Part shown: positions 41,194 through 50,813 of the stretch, piece after piece
How positions within the stretch are numbered: position 1 is the stretch's first letter
How the letters are laid out: every line of letters begins with the position of its first letter
Origin: PCRC01 sp040384665
GTDB lineage: Bacteria > Pseudomonadota > Gammaproteobacteria > Burkholderiales > Burkholderiaceae_C
Assembly (NCBI GenBank): GCA_040384665.1
Contig: JAZKIY010000025.1
Coordinates: 24,889-88,888, forward strand
DNA length: 64,000 nt
Direction of reading: 5' to 3'
Notes under the pieces: model-generated
Told to the model about the DNA's origin: nothing
Seen by the model: the letters and a program-made list of their open reading frames with translations, nothing else
Database searches by the model: none
Translations under genes and position numbers: made by a program

Positions 41194-43329
41194 ATGTCCG
41201 CTCTTCCCCGCCCGTCCCCGTCAGCCCCGCTGGGCATGAACCTCGCCCAGCAGGAGGCGGTGAACTACATGCACGGCCCCTGCCTGGTGCTGGCCGGCGC
41301 CGGTTCGGGCAAGACACGCGTCATCACCCAGAAAATCGGCCGGCTGATTCAGGCCGGGCTGGCACCCAACCGCATTGCCGCCATCACCTTCACCAACAAA
41401 GCGGCCGCCGAGATGCGCGAGCGCGCCAAGGGCCTGATCGGCCGGCAGGCCAAAGAGGTGCTGGTCTGCACCTTCCACGCTTTGGGCGTGCGCATGCTGC
41501 GCCAAGACGGCGCGGCGCTGGGCCTGAAGCCGCAGTTCAGCATTCTGGACAGCGACGACGTCACCAGCCTGATCAAGGACTGTGGCGGTGGGGTGGACGC
41601 CGCCACCGCCCGGCAGTACCAGTGGGCCATCAGCCTGTGGAAAAACATGGGGCTGAACGCGGCCATGGCCGACGCGCAGGCCAAAGACGACAACGAGCGC
41701 ATCACCGCCCGCATCATGGGCCTGTACGAAGAGCGCCTGGCGGCCTACCAGAGCGTGGACTTTGACGACCTGATCAGCCTGCCACTGAAGCTGCTGGCCG
41801 AACACGCCGAGGTGCGCGAAAAATGGCAGGCCCAGATGGGCCATGTGCTGGTGGACGAGTACCAGGACACCAACGCCACCCAGTACGAGGTGCTGAAACA
41901 CCTGGTGGGCGAGCGCGCCCGCTTCACCGCCGTGGGCGACGACGACCAGAGTATTTACGGCTGGCGCGGCGCCACGCTGGACAACCTGAAAAAGCTGCCG
42001 GTGGACTTCCCGCAGCTCAAGGTGATCACGCTGGAGCAAAACTACCGCTCCACCAACGCCATCCTGCGCGCGGCCAACAACGTGATTGGCCCCAACCCGA
42101 AACTCTTCCCCAAGCGGCTGTTCAGCGAGTTGGGCGAAGGCGAACCGGTGCGGGTGGTGGACGCCGACAACGAAGAACACGAGGCCGAGCGGGTGGTCGC
42201 GCGCATCCAGAGCATCCGCGCCGGTGCCGCGCCAACCGCCGGGCCCCAGCACATCGAGCTGAAAGACTTTGCGGTGCTCTACCGCGCCAACCACCAGGCG
42301 CGCATGTTCGAGCAGGCGCTGCGCAAGGCGCAACTGCCGTACAAGGTGTCGGGTGGGCAGAGCTTTTTTGACCGCGCCGAAATCAAAGACCTCTGCGCCT
42401 GGTTCCGCCTCTGGGTCAACAACGACGACGACCCGGCGTTTCTGCGCGCCATCACCACCCCCAAGCGCGGCATTGGCCACCAGACGCTGCAGGCGCTGGG
42501 CGCATTCGCGAGCCGCTACAAGATCAGCCTGTTCGAAGCGCTGTTCAGCAACTCGCTCGGCAGCGTGTTGCCGGCCCGGGCGGTGGGCAGCCTGCACGAA
42601 TTTGGCCGCCAGCTGAACGACCTCGAATTCCGCGCCCGCCACACCAGCGGCGCCGAAGACGGGCTGGCCTTTCTGATGGCCTGGCTGAAAGACATTGGCT
42701 ACGAAAAACATTTGTACGACGGCGAAGACAGCGAAAAACTCGCCGCCGCCCGCTGGACCAACGTGCTGGAGTTCTGCGACTGGATGGCCAAACGCTGCGG
42801 CGGCGAGATCGACGACACCGCCGGCGTGAGCCTGGCCAACGAAAAGAAAAGCCTGCTGGAGGTGGCGCAGACCATCTCGCTGCTCTCCACCATCAGCGAA
42901 CGCGAGCAGGACCAGAACGTCATCACCCTCTCCACCCTGCACGCCGCCAAGGGGCTGGAGTGGCCGCACGTGATGCTGGTCGGCGTGACCGAGGGCTTGC
43001 TGCCGTTCAAGCTCGGCGACGAAGGCGGCACTGAGCGCAACGACGAAGCCGCCAACGAGAACATCGCCCTGCGCCTGCAGGAAGAACGCCGGCTGATGTA
43101 CGTGGGCATCACCCGCGCCCAGCGCACCCTGGCGGTGAGCTGGACCAAGCGCCGCAAGAAGGGCCGCGACATGGTTGCCGCCCAGCCGAGCCGGTTCATT
43201 GCCGAAATGGCCCTGAACCAGGCCACGGTGAAGGAGAATCCAAGGGACAAGCTGAAGGCATTGCGCGCCGAGTTTGCCCAGCGTGCCGCGCTCGCCGAGG
43301 CCGCTGCCGCCACCCAGAAACCCACCTGA
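41194..43329 (+). CDS. rep: ATP-dependent DNA helicase Rep
   Basis: 711 aa from ATG 41194 (41149 and 41236 are alternatives). UvrD/Rep-type 3'-5' helicase. Motifs: Q-motif LNLAQQEAVNY-like (MNLAQQEAVNYMHGP), Walker A GAGSGKT, TFTNKAAAEMRERA, Walker B VDEYQDTNATQYE, GDDDQSIYGWRGA, QNYRSTNAILRAAN, TLHAAKGLEWPHVMLVG and YVGITRAQRTL. QDTNATQYE and IGYEKHLYD-type text fits Rep better than UvrD or PcrA. Complete. Confidence 0.93.
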   Translation: MSALPRPSPSAPLGMNLAQQEAVNYMHGPCLVLAGAGSGKTRVITQKIGRLIQAGLAPNRIAAITFTNKAAAEMRERAKGLIGRQAKEVLVCTFHALGVRMLRQDGAALGLKPQFSILDSDDVTSLIKDCGGGVDAATARQYQWAISLWKNMGLNAAMADAQAKDDNERITARIMGLYEERLAAYQSVDFDDLISLPLKLLAEHAEVREKWQAQMGHVLVDEYQDTNATQYEVLKHLVGERARFTAVGDDDQSIYGWRGATLDNLKKLPVDFPQLKVITLEQNYRSTNAILRAANNVIGPNPKLFPKRLFSELGEGEPVRVVDADNEEHEAERVVARIQSIRAGAAPTAGPQHIELKDFAVLYRANHQARMFEQALRKAQLPYKVSGGQSFFDRAEIKDLCAWFRLWVNNDDDPAFLRAITTPKRGIGHQTLQALGAFASRYKISLFEALFSNSLGSVLPARAVGSLHEFGRQLNDLEFRARHTSGAEDGLAFLMAWLKDIGYEKHLYDGEDSEKLAAARWTNVLEFCDWMAKRCGGEIDDTAGVSLANEKKSLLEVAQTISLLSTISEREQDQNVITLSTLHAAKGLEWPHVMLVGVTEGLLPFKLGDEGGTERNDEAANENIALRLQEERRLMYVGITRAQRTLAVSWTKRRKKGRDMVAAQPSRFIAEMALNQATVKENPRDKLKALRAEFAQRAALAEAAAATQKPT

Positions 43330-43340
43330 ACAGGCCGACC

Positions 43341-44543
43341 ATGACGAACCGACCCGCCCGCCCCCTGCTGCCCCGACGGGTGTTCACCTCGCTGGCCAGC
43401 GCCACAGCGGCCCTGGCTGCCAGCAGCGCCATGGCGCAAAGCCCCGCGGCCGGTGCCGGCTGGCAAGCCTGTGCCGGCCTGATGCCCGACAGCGCCCGCC
43501 TGGCCTGTTTTGACCGCTTCACACGCGAACAGGCCACGCCGGCCGACACACTCGCCAAACGCAATGTGCCGCTGGCCGCAGCCACCGCCCCCACACCGCC
43601 GGCCAGCGCCCCCGCTGCCCCGGTGAATTCGCTGGTGCCGGCCACCCGGGTGATTGGCATCACCACCGAAGAAGGCTGCAAAGACCGGCAGTACTCCGAC
43701 CTGTCGCGCTACTGGGAACTGGAAAGCGGCAGCAACTGCGGCACCTTCGGCATCCGCGGCTACCGGCCGCTGAGCCTGTCGCTGATCGCGTCGGACAGCG
43801 TCAACCAGCAGCCCAGCTCACCGGGGCCCAACAACACCGTCAACACACCCAACAGCTTCAGCCGCAAGGAAACGCGGGTGCAGCTCTCGGTGCGGACCAA
43901 GGTCGCCCAGGGCCTGCTCACGGGCAGCCACCCGACCCTGAACGACTCGCTCTGGTTTGGCTACACCCAGCAGTCGTACTGGCAGCTGTTCAACAAGGGC
44001 CTGTCGCGCCCCTTCCGCAGCACCGACCACGAGCCCGAGATGGTCTACGTCTACCCAACCGACGCCGACCTGCCCGGCGGCTGGCGGCTGCGCTACAGCG
44101 GCCTGGGCGTGGTGCACCAGTCCAACGGCCAGAGCGAACCGCAGTCGCGCAGCTGGAACCGTGCGTACCTGATGGCCGGCATCGAGAAAGACAACCGCTT
44201 CCGGATTCAGGCACGGGTCTGGAAACGCCTGCCGGAAAACGCCGCCACCGACGACAACCCGGACATCAGCGACTTCATTGGCCGCGGTGAGGTGTCTGGC
44301 TTCTGGAACCCGAACAAAGACAACCTGCTCGGCCTGACGGTGCGCAGCGCGCTGCGTGGCGGCGGCGGCCGCGGCTCGGCCCGCATCGAGTGGTTCAAGA
44401 CCCTGGGCAACGGCAACAGCGAAAAAGACCTGAGCGGCCTGCGCCTGCACACCCAGTTGTTCACCGGGTATGGCGATACTTTGATAGATTACAACCGCAA
44501 GCGCACCGTGCTGAGCGTTGGCTTGAGCCTGGTGGACTGGTAA
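43341..44543 (+). CDS. pldA: Outer-membrane phospholipase A
   Basis: 400 aa. Signal peptide about 1-32 (ending AMAQS), a Pro/Ala-rich linker, then a 12-strand barrel. Catalytic motif HQSNG (His259, Ser261) in GLGVVHQSNGQSEPQSRSWN is the OMPLA signature; FWFGYTQQSYWQ-type text (DSLWFGYTQQSYWQLFNKG) precedes it. Cleaves phospholipids in the outer membrane when asymmetry is lost. A DUF-like Cys region (ACAGLMPDSARLACFDRF, 43-60) precedes the barrel. 11 nt after rep. Confidence 0.93.
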   Translation: MTNRPARPLLPRRVFTSLASATAALAASSAMAQSPAAGAGWQACAGLMPDSARLACFDRFTREQATPADTLAKRNVPLAAATAPTPPASAPAAPVNSLVPATRVIGITTEEGCKDRQYSDLSRYWELESGSNCGTFGIRGYRPLSLSLIASDSVNQQPSSPGPNNTVNTPNSFSRKETRVQLSVRTKVAQGLLTGSHPTLNDSLWFGYTQQSYWQLFNKGLSRPFRSTDHEPEMVYVYPTDADLPGGWRLRYSGLGVVHQSNGQSEPQSRSWNRAYLMAGIEKDNRFRIQARVWKRLPENAATDDNPDISDFIGRGEVSGFWNPNKDNLLGLTVRSALRGGGGRGSARIEWFKTLGNGNSEKDLSGLRLHTQLFTGYGDTLIDYNRKRTVLSVGLSLVDW

Positions 44544-44580
44544 ACCGCCTCCTTGGGCGGGCACTTTTGGGGAGACGCAC

Positions 44581-45102
44581 ATGAAGACCCTGACCGACCA
44601 ACTCGCCCAGTACGCGGCCTACCACCGCGACCGGCGCAACATCGCCACCCACTTTGTCGGCATCCCGATGATCGTGGTGGCGGTGGCCACCCTGCTGTCG
44701 CGGCCCGGCCTTGACGCGGCGGGCTGGCTCACCCCCGCGCTGCTCGTCACCGGCCTGACCGTCGCCTACTACCTGCTGCTGGACCTGCGCTTCGGCCTGG
44801 CCATGGCGGTGGCCATGGCGCTGTCGCTCTGGGTCGGCCACTGGTTCGCGGCGCAGAGCACGGCGCTGTGGCTGACCGGCGGCATCGGCCTGTTTGTGGT
44901 GGGTTGGGTGCTGCAGTTCATTGGCCACTACTACGAAGGCAAGAAGCCCGCGTTTGTGGACGACCTGGTGGGCCTGGCCATTGGCCCGCTGTTCGTACTG
45001 GCCGAAGCGGCGTTTGCGTTGGGCCTGCGCGACGACGAACGCCTGCGCATCGAGGCGCGCGTGGGCCCCACCCACGTCCGCGCCAGCACCGCGCAGGTCT
45101 GA
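44581..45102 (+). CDS. Mpo1/DUF962-like membrane protein
   Basis: 173 aa. Family related to yeast Mpo1, a dioxygenase of 2-hydroxy fatty acids. Conserved HRDRRNIATHFVGIPMIVVA near the N-terminus and FIGHYYEGKKPAFVDDLVGL (His and Glu metal ligands), with four hydrophobic helices between and after. 37 nt after pldA, same strand, consistent with a lipid-related pair. Function inferred from family. Confidence 0.85.
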   Translation: MKTLTDQLAQYAAYHRDRRNIATHFVGIPMIVVAVATLLSRPGLDAAGWLTPALLVTGLTVAYYLLLDLRFGLAMAVAMALSLWVGHWFAAQSTALWLTGGIGLFVVGWVLQFIGHYYEGKKPAFVDDLVGLAIGPLFVLAEAAFALGLRDDERLRIEARVGPTHVRASTAQV

Positions 45103-45112
45103 CGCCTGCGCC

Positions 45113-46000
45113 TCAGGCGCTGCGCTGCAGCGTCGCGAGAATGCGCCGCGCCGCGTTCAAATGCGGTTGGTCCACCATGCCGCCACGCACCCGGCCCGAG
45201 GCCTTGGCGCCGTCCTGCAACTCTGCCACCACCTCGTGTGCCCAGGCGACGTCGTCGTCACTGGGCCGCAGCGCGGCATGGATCACGGCGATCTGCGCCG
45301 GGTGAATGGCCGCCTTGGCGCTGAAACCCATGGCCGCGTGGGCGCGGGTCTCAGCCGCCAGGCCTTCCGGGTCGTCGAGCCCGGTGAACACCGCGTCAAT
45401 CGCTGGAATATCACAGGCGTGGCTGGCCAACAGGGCGCTGTCTCTGGCGCGCAGCGCGGGCGACAGGTAGTGACCTGCCGCGTCGCGCAGGCTGCGCACG
45501 CCCAGGCTCGCGGCCAGGTCTTCTGCGCCCCACAAAATGCCCGCCAGCCGGGGCATCGGGTGGTCAAAGCTGTGGATGCGCTGCATGGCCCGCGCGGTCT
45601 CGGTCGCAATCACCATCACCAGCACCGAGCGCAGCGGCCAGCCGGCGCGGCGTTCGATTTCGCTCAGCACCTTGTCCACCCACAGCAGGTCGTCCATGCC
45701 CTCGCACTTGGGCAACACCACGCCGGCGGGCCGGGCACGGGCCACGGCCTGCAGGTCGTCCAGGTGGTGAAAACTCACCAGCGGGTTGACGCGGATCCAC
45801 ACCGGCACCGTGGGGGGCGTGCTGGCCAGCCAGGCCACCACGGCTTCGCGCGCGGCGGCTTTGTCGGCCGCGGGCACGCTGTCTTCCAGGTCCAGGATCA
45901 GCGCGTCGGCACCGCTGGCGGCGGCCTTGGCAAAACGCTCGCGCCGGTTGCCCGGCACAAACAAATACGAACGCGCGTGCGACGGTTTGGGCGCTTCCAT
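45113..46000 (-). CDS. CitE-like CoA ester lyase
   Basis: 295 aa HpcH/HpaI-CitE family. SYLFVPGNRRERFAKAAASG at the N-terminus, DALILDLEDSVPAADKAAAR (metal ligand Asp/Glu), VRVNPL-type WIRVNPLVSFHHLDDL, GVVLPKCEG and GILWGAEDLAASLG. Such enzymes cleave malyl-, citramalyl- or citryl-type CoA esters. Last gene of the acyl-CoA operon, 2 nt after the MaoC stop, so it is likely the terminal cleavage step (inference). Confidence 0.88.
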   Translation of the reverse strand: MEAPKPSHARSYLFVPGNRRERFAKAAASGADALILDLEDSVPAADKAAAREAVVAWLASTPPTVPVWIRVNPLVSFHHLDDLQAVARARPAGVVLPKCEGMDDLLWVDKVLSEIERRAGWPLRSVLVMVIATETARAMQRIHSFDHPMPRLAGILWGAEDLAASLGVRSLRDAAGHYLSPALRARDSALLASHACDIPAIDAVFTGLDDPEGLAAETRAHAAMGFSAKAAIHPAQIAVIHAALRPSDDDVAWAHEVVAELQDGAKASGRVRGGMVDQPHLNAARRILATLQRSA

Positions 46001-46002
46001 GC

Positions 46003-46467
46003 TCAGGCCTGGGCGTGCGCGATGCGCTTGTGCATCAGGGCCTGGCGCACGCAGATGGCCACCAGCTGCTGGTGCTGGTTGAAGGCCTCGTGTTCGAACT
46101 CCACAATGCCGGCCTTGGGCCGCGAACTGCTCTCGCGCACCGACTTGACGGTGGTGCGCACGCGGATCGTGTCGCCATGGAACAGCGGCTTGGGGAAACG
46201 CACGTCGCTCATGCCCAGATTGGCGATCGTGGTGCCCAGCGTGGTGTCGTTCACCGTCATGCCGATCATCAGGCCGAGCGTGAACAGGCTGTTGACCAGC
46301 GGCTTGCCGAACTCGGTTTTGGAAGCGAACTCGTGGTCGATGTGCAGCGGCTGCACGTTCAGCGTGAGGCAGGAAAACGTCATGTTGTCCGACTCGGTGA
46401 TGGTGCGGCCCCAGGGGTGTTTGAACACCTGGCCAACCTCGAACTCTTCAAAGTACAAACCTGCCAT
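46003..46467 (-). CDS. MaoC-like enoyl-CoA hydratase
   Basis: 154 aa hot-dog-fold hydratase. FEEFEVGQVFKHPWGRTITE (start of MaoC domain), LNVQPLHIDHEFASKTEFGK (the catalytic Asp/His pair in HIDHEFA), PLVNSLFTLGLMIGMTVND. Adds water across an enoyl-CoA. ATG 46467 with GAGGAG upstream; the frame upstream is the shadow of the next gene. Between the biotin carboxylase and CitE-like genes. Confidence 0.9.
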   Translation of the reverse strand: MAGLYFEEFEVGQVFKHPWGRTITESDNMTFSCLTLNVQPLHIDHEFASKTEFGKPLVNSLFTLGLMIGMTVNDTTLGTTIANLGMSDVRFPKPLFHGDTIRVRTTVKSVRESSSRPKAGIVEFEHEAFNQHQQLVAICVRQALMHKRIAHAQA

Positions 46468-46480
46468 GGGTGGCTCCTCG

Positions 46481-48511
46481 TTATTTCGTTTCGGTATTGT
46501 CCGGCGCGGGTTCGATTTCCACCAGCAGGTGGCCCTGGCCCACGATGTCACCCAACTTCACGTGCACCTGCCGCACCGTGCCCGACACAGGGGCCGAGAG
46601 GCCGTGGTACAGCTTCATGGCTTCGAGCGTCAGCACCGGGTCACCGGCGGCCACCGTGTCGCCGGCCTGCACCATCACCTCGGAGATGCGGCCGGGCAAA
46701 CTGGCCGACAGGTTGTTGCCCTGGCTCTGCGCGCTGCTGGCGTTCAGGCTGTGCGCGAGGTCGTGTTCGATGTCCCAGACCCGGCTCTGGCCCAGTGCCC
46801 AGCTGAACCAGCGCTGGCCCGTGGTGTGTTGCACATGCACGGTGGCGACCAGCACACCCCCTTCACACACGGCAACCTCCCAACCCTGCGCACCATGCAC
46901 CACCCGGGCTTGCAATTCAGGCTGGGCCGGTAACCAGTACACACCACCCGTTTGCATCAGCTGCACGGCTTCGCTCGTGGTGGCCGACACGTCGCTCAGC
47001 TGCAGGTTCACCGCAGCACCCCGGCCGATACCCACGCTGGGCGCAGTGATGCGGAAGCTGCGCAACCCGCCCCACACCGGGTTGTGCACCGGCTGGCTGG
47101 CCGACCACGCGGCCGCCACCGCCAGCACATGGGCCTGGCGCTGCTGCACTTCGGGCAATGGGCCGTTGGGAAAATGTTGGTCCAGAAAACGGGTGGTCAA
47201 CACCGCGCTGAATTCGGGGTGCTGCAGGATTTGCAGCAACAAACTGGCGTTGGTGCGCACGCCTTCAATGCGCAACTGTTCCACACCCAACCGCACACGG
47301 GCGGTGGCTTCGGCGCGTGTGGCGCCAAAACCAATCACCTTGGCCAGCATCGAGTCGTAGTAGGGCGTGACCTCGCTGCACGCGTGCAGGCCACTGTCAA
47401 TCCGCACACCGGCCTGTTTGTCGGGCTCGGCGTAGCCGATCAGCGGGCCGAGACTGGCACGGTAGTCGTGCTCGGGCTCTTCGGCGTTGAGCCGGCATTC
47501 CATCGCCCAGCCGCTGCGGTGGATCTCGTTTTGTGTCAGCGGCAAGGCTTCGCCAGCGGCCACGCGCAGCTGCCACTCCACCAGGTCGATGCCGGTGGTC
47601 AGCTCGGTCACCGGGTGCTCCACCTGCAGGCGGGTGTTCACTTCCAGAAAATAGGGGGTGTCGCCCTGGTCGGCGTCCAGCACAAACTCCACCGTGCCGG
47701 CGTTGTCGTAACCCATCACCTGGCCCATGCGCAGCGCGGCTTCGTACAGCTTCTCGGCCACCGCCGTGGGCAGGTGGTTGGCCGGGGCTTCTTCAATCAC
47801 CTTCTGGAAGCGCCGCTGGATGGAGCACTCGCGCTCGAACAGGTGCACCAGGTGGCCGTGGCGGTCGCCCACCAACTGCACTTCCAGGTGGCGCGGGTTG
47901 ACGATGTACTTTTCCAGCAGCACCCGTTCGTCGCCGAACGCGGCCAGCGCTTCCTTGCGGGCCAGGGCCAGCATGGCGTCGAACTCGTCGGCCGCGTTGA
48001 CGCGGCGCATGCCCTTGCCACCACCGCCCGCGCTGGCCTTGATCAGCAACGGGAAGCCGATCTTGCCGGCTTCGTCGCGCAGGCGCACGGGCGACTGGTC
48101 GTCTTCGTCGTAGCCCGGCACACACACCACACCGGCGGCACGCGCCATGCGTTTGCTCTCGATCTTGGAGCCCATGGATTCGATGGCGCGCCGGTTCGGC
48201 CCGACGAACTGGATGCCGTGCTTCTCGCAGGCGTCGATCAGTTCGAGCTTTTCCGACAGGAAGCCGTAGCCGGGGTGGATCGCTTGCGCGCCACTGGACA
48301 CCGCCGCCTCGATGATGCGTTCGGCGCGCAAATACGACGCGCTGGCGCTGGCCGCGCCAATGGCCACCGCAAAGTCGGCCTCGGCCACATGGCGCGCGCC
48401 GGCGTCGGCCTCGGAGTACACCGCCACCGTCTCGATGCCCATGCGGCGCGCGGTGCGGATGATGCGGCAGGCGATCTCGCCGCGGTTGGCGATCAGGATG
48501 CGTTGGAACAT
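46481..48511 (-). CDS. Acyl-CoA carboxylase biotin-carrying subunit
   Basis: 676 aa. Biotin carboxylase plus carrier in one chain, as in methylcrotonyl-, geranyl- and propionyl-CoA carboxylases. FQRILIANRGEIACRIIRTA at the N-terminus, ATP-grasp KASAGGGGKGMRRV, RDCSIQRR-type text (ECSIQRRFQKVIEEAP), VNTRLQVEHPVTE, and a C-terminal biotin site EAMKL with Lys633 (usually EAMKM). Start ATG 48511 is the family start. Pairs with the carboxyltransferase gene 5 nt upstream. Confidence 0.92.
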   Translation of the reverse strand: MFQRILIANRGEIACRIIRTARRMGIETVAVYSEADAGARHVAEADFAVAIGAASASASYLRAERIIEAAVSSGAQAIHPGYGFLSEKLELIDACEKHGIQFVGPNRRAIESMGSKIESKRMARAAGVVCVPGYDEDDQSPVRLRDEAGKIGFPLLIKASAGGGGKGMRRVNAADEFDAMLALARKEALAAFGDERVLLEKYIVNPRHLEVQLVGDRHGHLVHLFERECSIQRRFQKVIEEAPANHLPTAVAEKLYEAALRMGQVMGYDNAGTVEFVLDADQGDTPYFLEVNTRLQVEHPVTELTTGIDLVEWQLRVAAGEALPLTQNEIHRSGWAMECRLNAEEPEHDYRASLGPLIGYAEPDKQAGVRIDSGLHACSEVTPYYDSMLAKVIGFGATRAEATARVRLGVEQLRIEGVRTNASLLLQILQHPEFSAVLTTRFLDQHFPNGPLPEVQQRQAHVLAVAAAWSASQPVHNPVWGGLRSFRITAPSVGIGRGAAVNLQLSDVSATTSEAVQLMQTGGVYWLPAQPELQARVVHGAQGWEVAVCEGGVLVATVHVQHTTGQRWFSWALGQSRVWDIEHDLAHSLNASSAQSQGNNLSASLPGRISEVMVQAGDTVAAGDPVLTLEAMKLYHGLSAPVSGTVRQVHVKLGDIVGQGHLLVEIEPAPDNTETK

Positions 48512-48516
48512 GGGGC

Positions 48517-50115
48517 TTACATCCTGAACACAGGGGAAGGGCCGGTGGCCCGGGGTGTGGCTTGCGCCACCAATTGCAGGCACAGGCCCAGCACGTCGCG
48601 GGTTTGGGTGGGCTCGATGATGCCGTCGTCCCACAACCGCGCGGTGGCGTAGTAGGGGTCGCTCTGGCGGGTGAACTGGTCGGTGGTTTCGCGCGCCAGT
48701 TCGGCCAACTCGGCCTCGCCGCTGTTGCCCTTGAGCGAGCCTTTGCGCAGCTCGGTCAGCACCGTGGTGGCCACCTCCGGGCTCATGGTGGCGATGCGCG
48801 AATTGGGCCAGGCGAACAGAAAGTTCGGCGCAAAACCGCGGCCGCACATGCCGTAGTTGCCGGCGCCGTAAGAGCCGCCAATCAGCACCGTAAGGCGTGG
48901 CACGCGCGCGGTGGCCATGGCGTACACCAGCTTGGCCGAATGCTTGGCAATGCCGCCGCGCTCGGCTTCGGTGCCCACCATGAAGCCGGTGATGTTCTGC
49001 AAAAACAGCAGCGGGATGTTGCGCTGGTTGCACAGCTCAATGAAGTGAGCCCCCTTGACCGACGATTCGGAAAACAGCACGCCGTTGTTGGCCAGAATGC
49101 CGACCGGCCGGCCATGGATGTGCGCGGTGGCACAGACCAGCGTGGCGCCGTACTCGGGTTTGAACTCCTGCAGCTCGCTGTCGTCCACCAGGCGGACCAG
49201 CACCTCGCGCACGTCGTAGGGCTGCTTCAGGTCGGTGCCAACAATGCCGGGGATTTCTTCCGCATCGAAGCGCGGTGGCAGCACCTCGCGTGAGGGTGCC
49301 GATGCCGCAGCCGGCATGTTCAGGTGGCGCACGATCTGGCGCAGCTTGGCCAGCGCCTGGTGCTCGTCGGCGGCGAGGTAGTCGGTCACGCCCGACACGC
49401 GGGTGTGCATGCCGGCGCCGCCCAGGGTTTCGCCGTCCACCACCTCGTTGATGGCGGCTTTGACGATCGGCGGGCCACCCAGGTGGATGCGGCCGGTGCC
49501 TTCCACAATGATGGCCTCGTCCGACAGCGCCGGTATGTAGGCGCCGCCTGCGGTGCAGCCGCCGAACACGGCGGAGAGCTGCGGCAGGCCTTCGGCACTC
49601 ATGCGGCACTGGTTGAAGAAGGTGGTGCCAAAGTGGCCCCAGTCGGGGAACACCTGGTCTTGTTCGGGCAGGAAGGCACCGCCACAGTCCACCAGGTACA
49701 GGCAAGGCAGGCGGTTTTGCAGCGCGATCTCTTGCGCCCGCACATGCTTGCGCACCGTTTCCTTGAAGAAGCTGCCACCCTTCACCGTGGCGTCGTTGGC
49801 GATCACCATGCAGTGCTGGCCCTCGACGATGCCAATGCCAGCCACCGCGCCGGCCGACGGCACCTCGTTGTTGTACAGGCCCCAGCCGGCCAGGGGCGAG
49901 ATTTCCAGGAAGGGCGAACCCACATCGAGCAGCAAATCAATGCGCTCGCGCACCGGCAGCTTGCCGCGGGCAATGTGCCGCTGCACCAGCTTGTCGCCAC
50001 CGCCGCGCACCGCCCAGGCCATGCGCTCGCGCAGCGTGGCCAGCATGCCGCTGTAGCTCTGCTGGTTGTTCTTGAAGGCCGGGCTGCGGGCGTTGATTTT
50101 GGAGGTGGCGGTCAT
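48517..50115 (-). CDS. Acyl-CoA carboxylase carboxyltransferase subunit
   Basis: 532 aa crotonase-like carboxyltransferase. HIARGKLPVRERIDLLLDVG, LYLVDCGGAFLPEQDQVFPD, GTGRIHLGGPPIVKAAINEV, FLQNITGFMVGTEAERGGIA, GGSYGAGNYGMCGRGFAPNF. These fit methylcrotonyl-CoA or geranyl-CoA carboxylase beta subunits. The exact acyl-CoA cannot be decided from sequence alone. 13 nt after the TetR stop. No HMG-CoA lyase is in the window, which argues against a standard leucine operon. Confidence 0.9.
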   Translation of the reverse strand: MTATSKINARSPAFKNNQQSYSGMLATLRERMAWAVRGGGDKLVQRHIARGKLPVRERIDLLLDVGSPFLEISPLAGWGLYNNEVPSAGAVAGIGIVEGQHCMVIANDATVKGGSFFKETVRKHVRAQEIALQNRLPCLYLVDCGGAFLPEQDQVFPDWGHFGTTFFNQCRMSAEGLPQLSAVFGGCTAGGAYIPALSDEAIIVEGTGRIHLGGPPIVKAAINEVVDGETLGGAGMHTRVSGVTDYLAADEHQALAKLRQIVRHLNMPAAASAPSREVLPPRFDAEEIPGIVGTDLKQPYDVREVLVRLVDDSELQEFKPEYGATLVCATAHIHGRPVGILANNGVLFSESSVKGAHFIELCNQRNIPLLFLQNITGFMVGTEAERGGIAKHSAKLVYAMATARVPRLTVLIGGSYGAGNYGMCGRGFAPNFLFAWPNSRIATMSPEVATTVLTELRKGSLKGNSGEAELAELARETTDQFTRQSDPYYATARLWDDGIIEPTQTRDVLGLCLQLVAQATPRATGPSPVFRM

Positions 50116-50128
50116 GCGGGTCTTCGGG

Positions 50129-50794
50129 TCAGGTGGGCCGTGGCTGGCCGGTTGTGTTGTCGTGGCTGTGCAGGCCGTGGGCCACCAGGTCGGCCAGTTC
50201 GCTGGCCACCACGGCCAGCGGCGATTTGCGCTCGTCGTACCACTCGGTGGCCCAGTTCATCGCGCCGAACAGAAAAAACACGGTGCGGTTCAGGTCGCTG
50301 CCGGCGCGGATCTCGCCGCGCTGGCGCAAACCTTCCAGCAGCGTGGCCCAGTAACGCTCGTAGCGGCGGCGCAGTGCGCGGTGCGCCTCGCGTACCGGCA
50401 AGGGCACCTGCCCCAGAATGCGGATGTTGGCCGAGGTGAAGTCGTGCGCCAGCAGCAGCGCACGCAGGTGCGTCTCGATGGCGCAGCGCAGTGTGGCTGC
50501 CAGCCCGGTGCCGGGTGGCAGCGCATCCACCGCCTGCTTGACGGCGTCGAACACGCGCCGCACGCCGATGTCCAGCACCTCGGCCACGATCACGTCTTTG
50601 GACGCGAAGTGGTAATAGATGCTGCCGGCCTTCATGTCGCAATCGGCCGCAATGGCGCGCAGCGTGGTGGCGGCATAGCCGTCGCGGCGGAACAGGCGCG
50701 CGGCGGTTTCCAGAATCATCTGGCGCGAGTCGGGCGCCGCATTCCCGGGCGTGTCGGGGCTCGCGACAGCGCTGCGTTTGGACAGGGTGGCCAT
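50129..50794 (-). CDS. TetR-family regulator of the acyl-CoA operon
   Basis: 221 aa. Helix-turn-helix about residues 25-65 (RQMILETAARLFRRDGYAAT, TLRAIAADCDMKAGSIYYHF, ASKDVIV). C-terminal ligand domain helical, with RRRYERYWATLLEGLRQRGE. ATG 50794 is preferred to 50833. It lies inside the operon, 19 nt after the acyl-CoA dehydrogenase stop, so it is co-transcribed with the genes it probably controls. The 18-bp inverted repeat at 51982-52021 is its likely operator. Confidence 0.9.
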   Translation of the reverse strand: MATLSKRSAVASPDTPGNAAPDSRQMILETAARLFRRDGYAATTLRAIAADCDMKAGSIYYHFASKDVIVAEVLDIGVRRVFDAVKQAVDALPPGTGLAATLRCAIETHLRALLLAHDFTSANIRILGQVPLPVREAHRALRRRYERYWATLLEGLRQRGEIRAGSDLNRTVFFLFGAMNWATEWYDERKSPLAVVASELADLVAHGLHSHDNTTGQPRPT

Positions 50795-50813
50795 GGCGTT
50801 TGCCGAATACCGC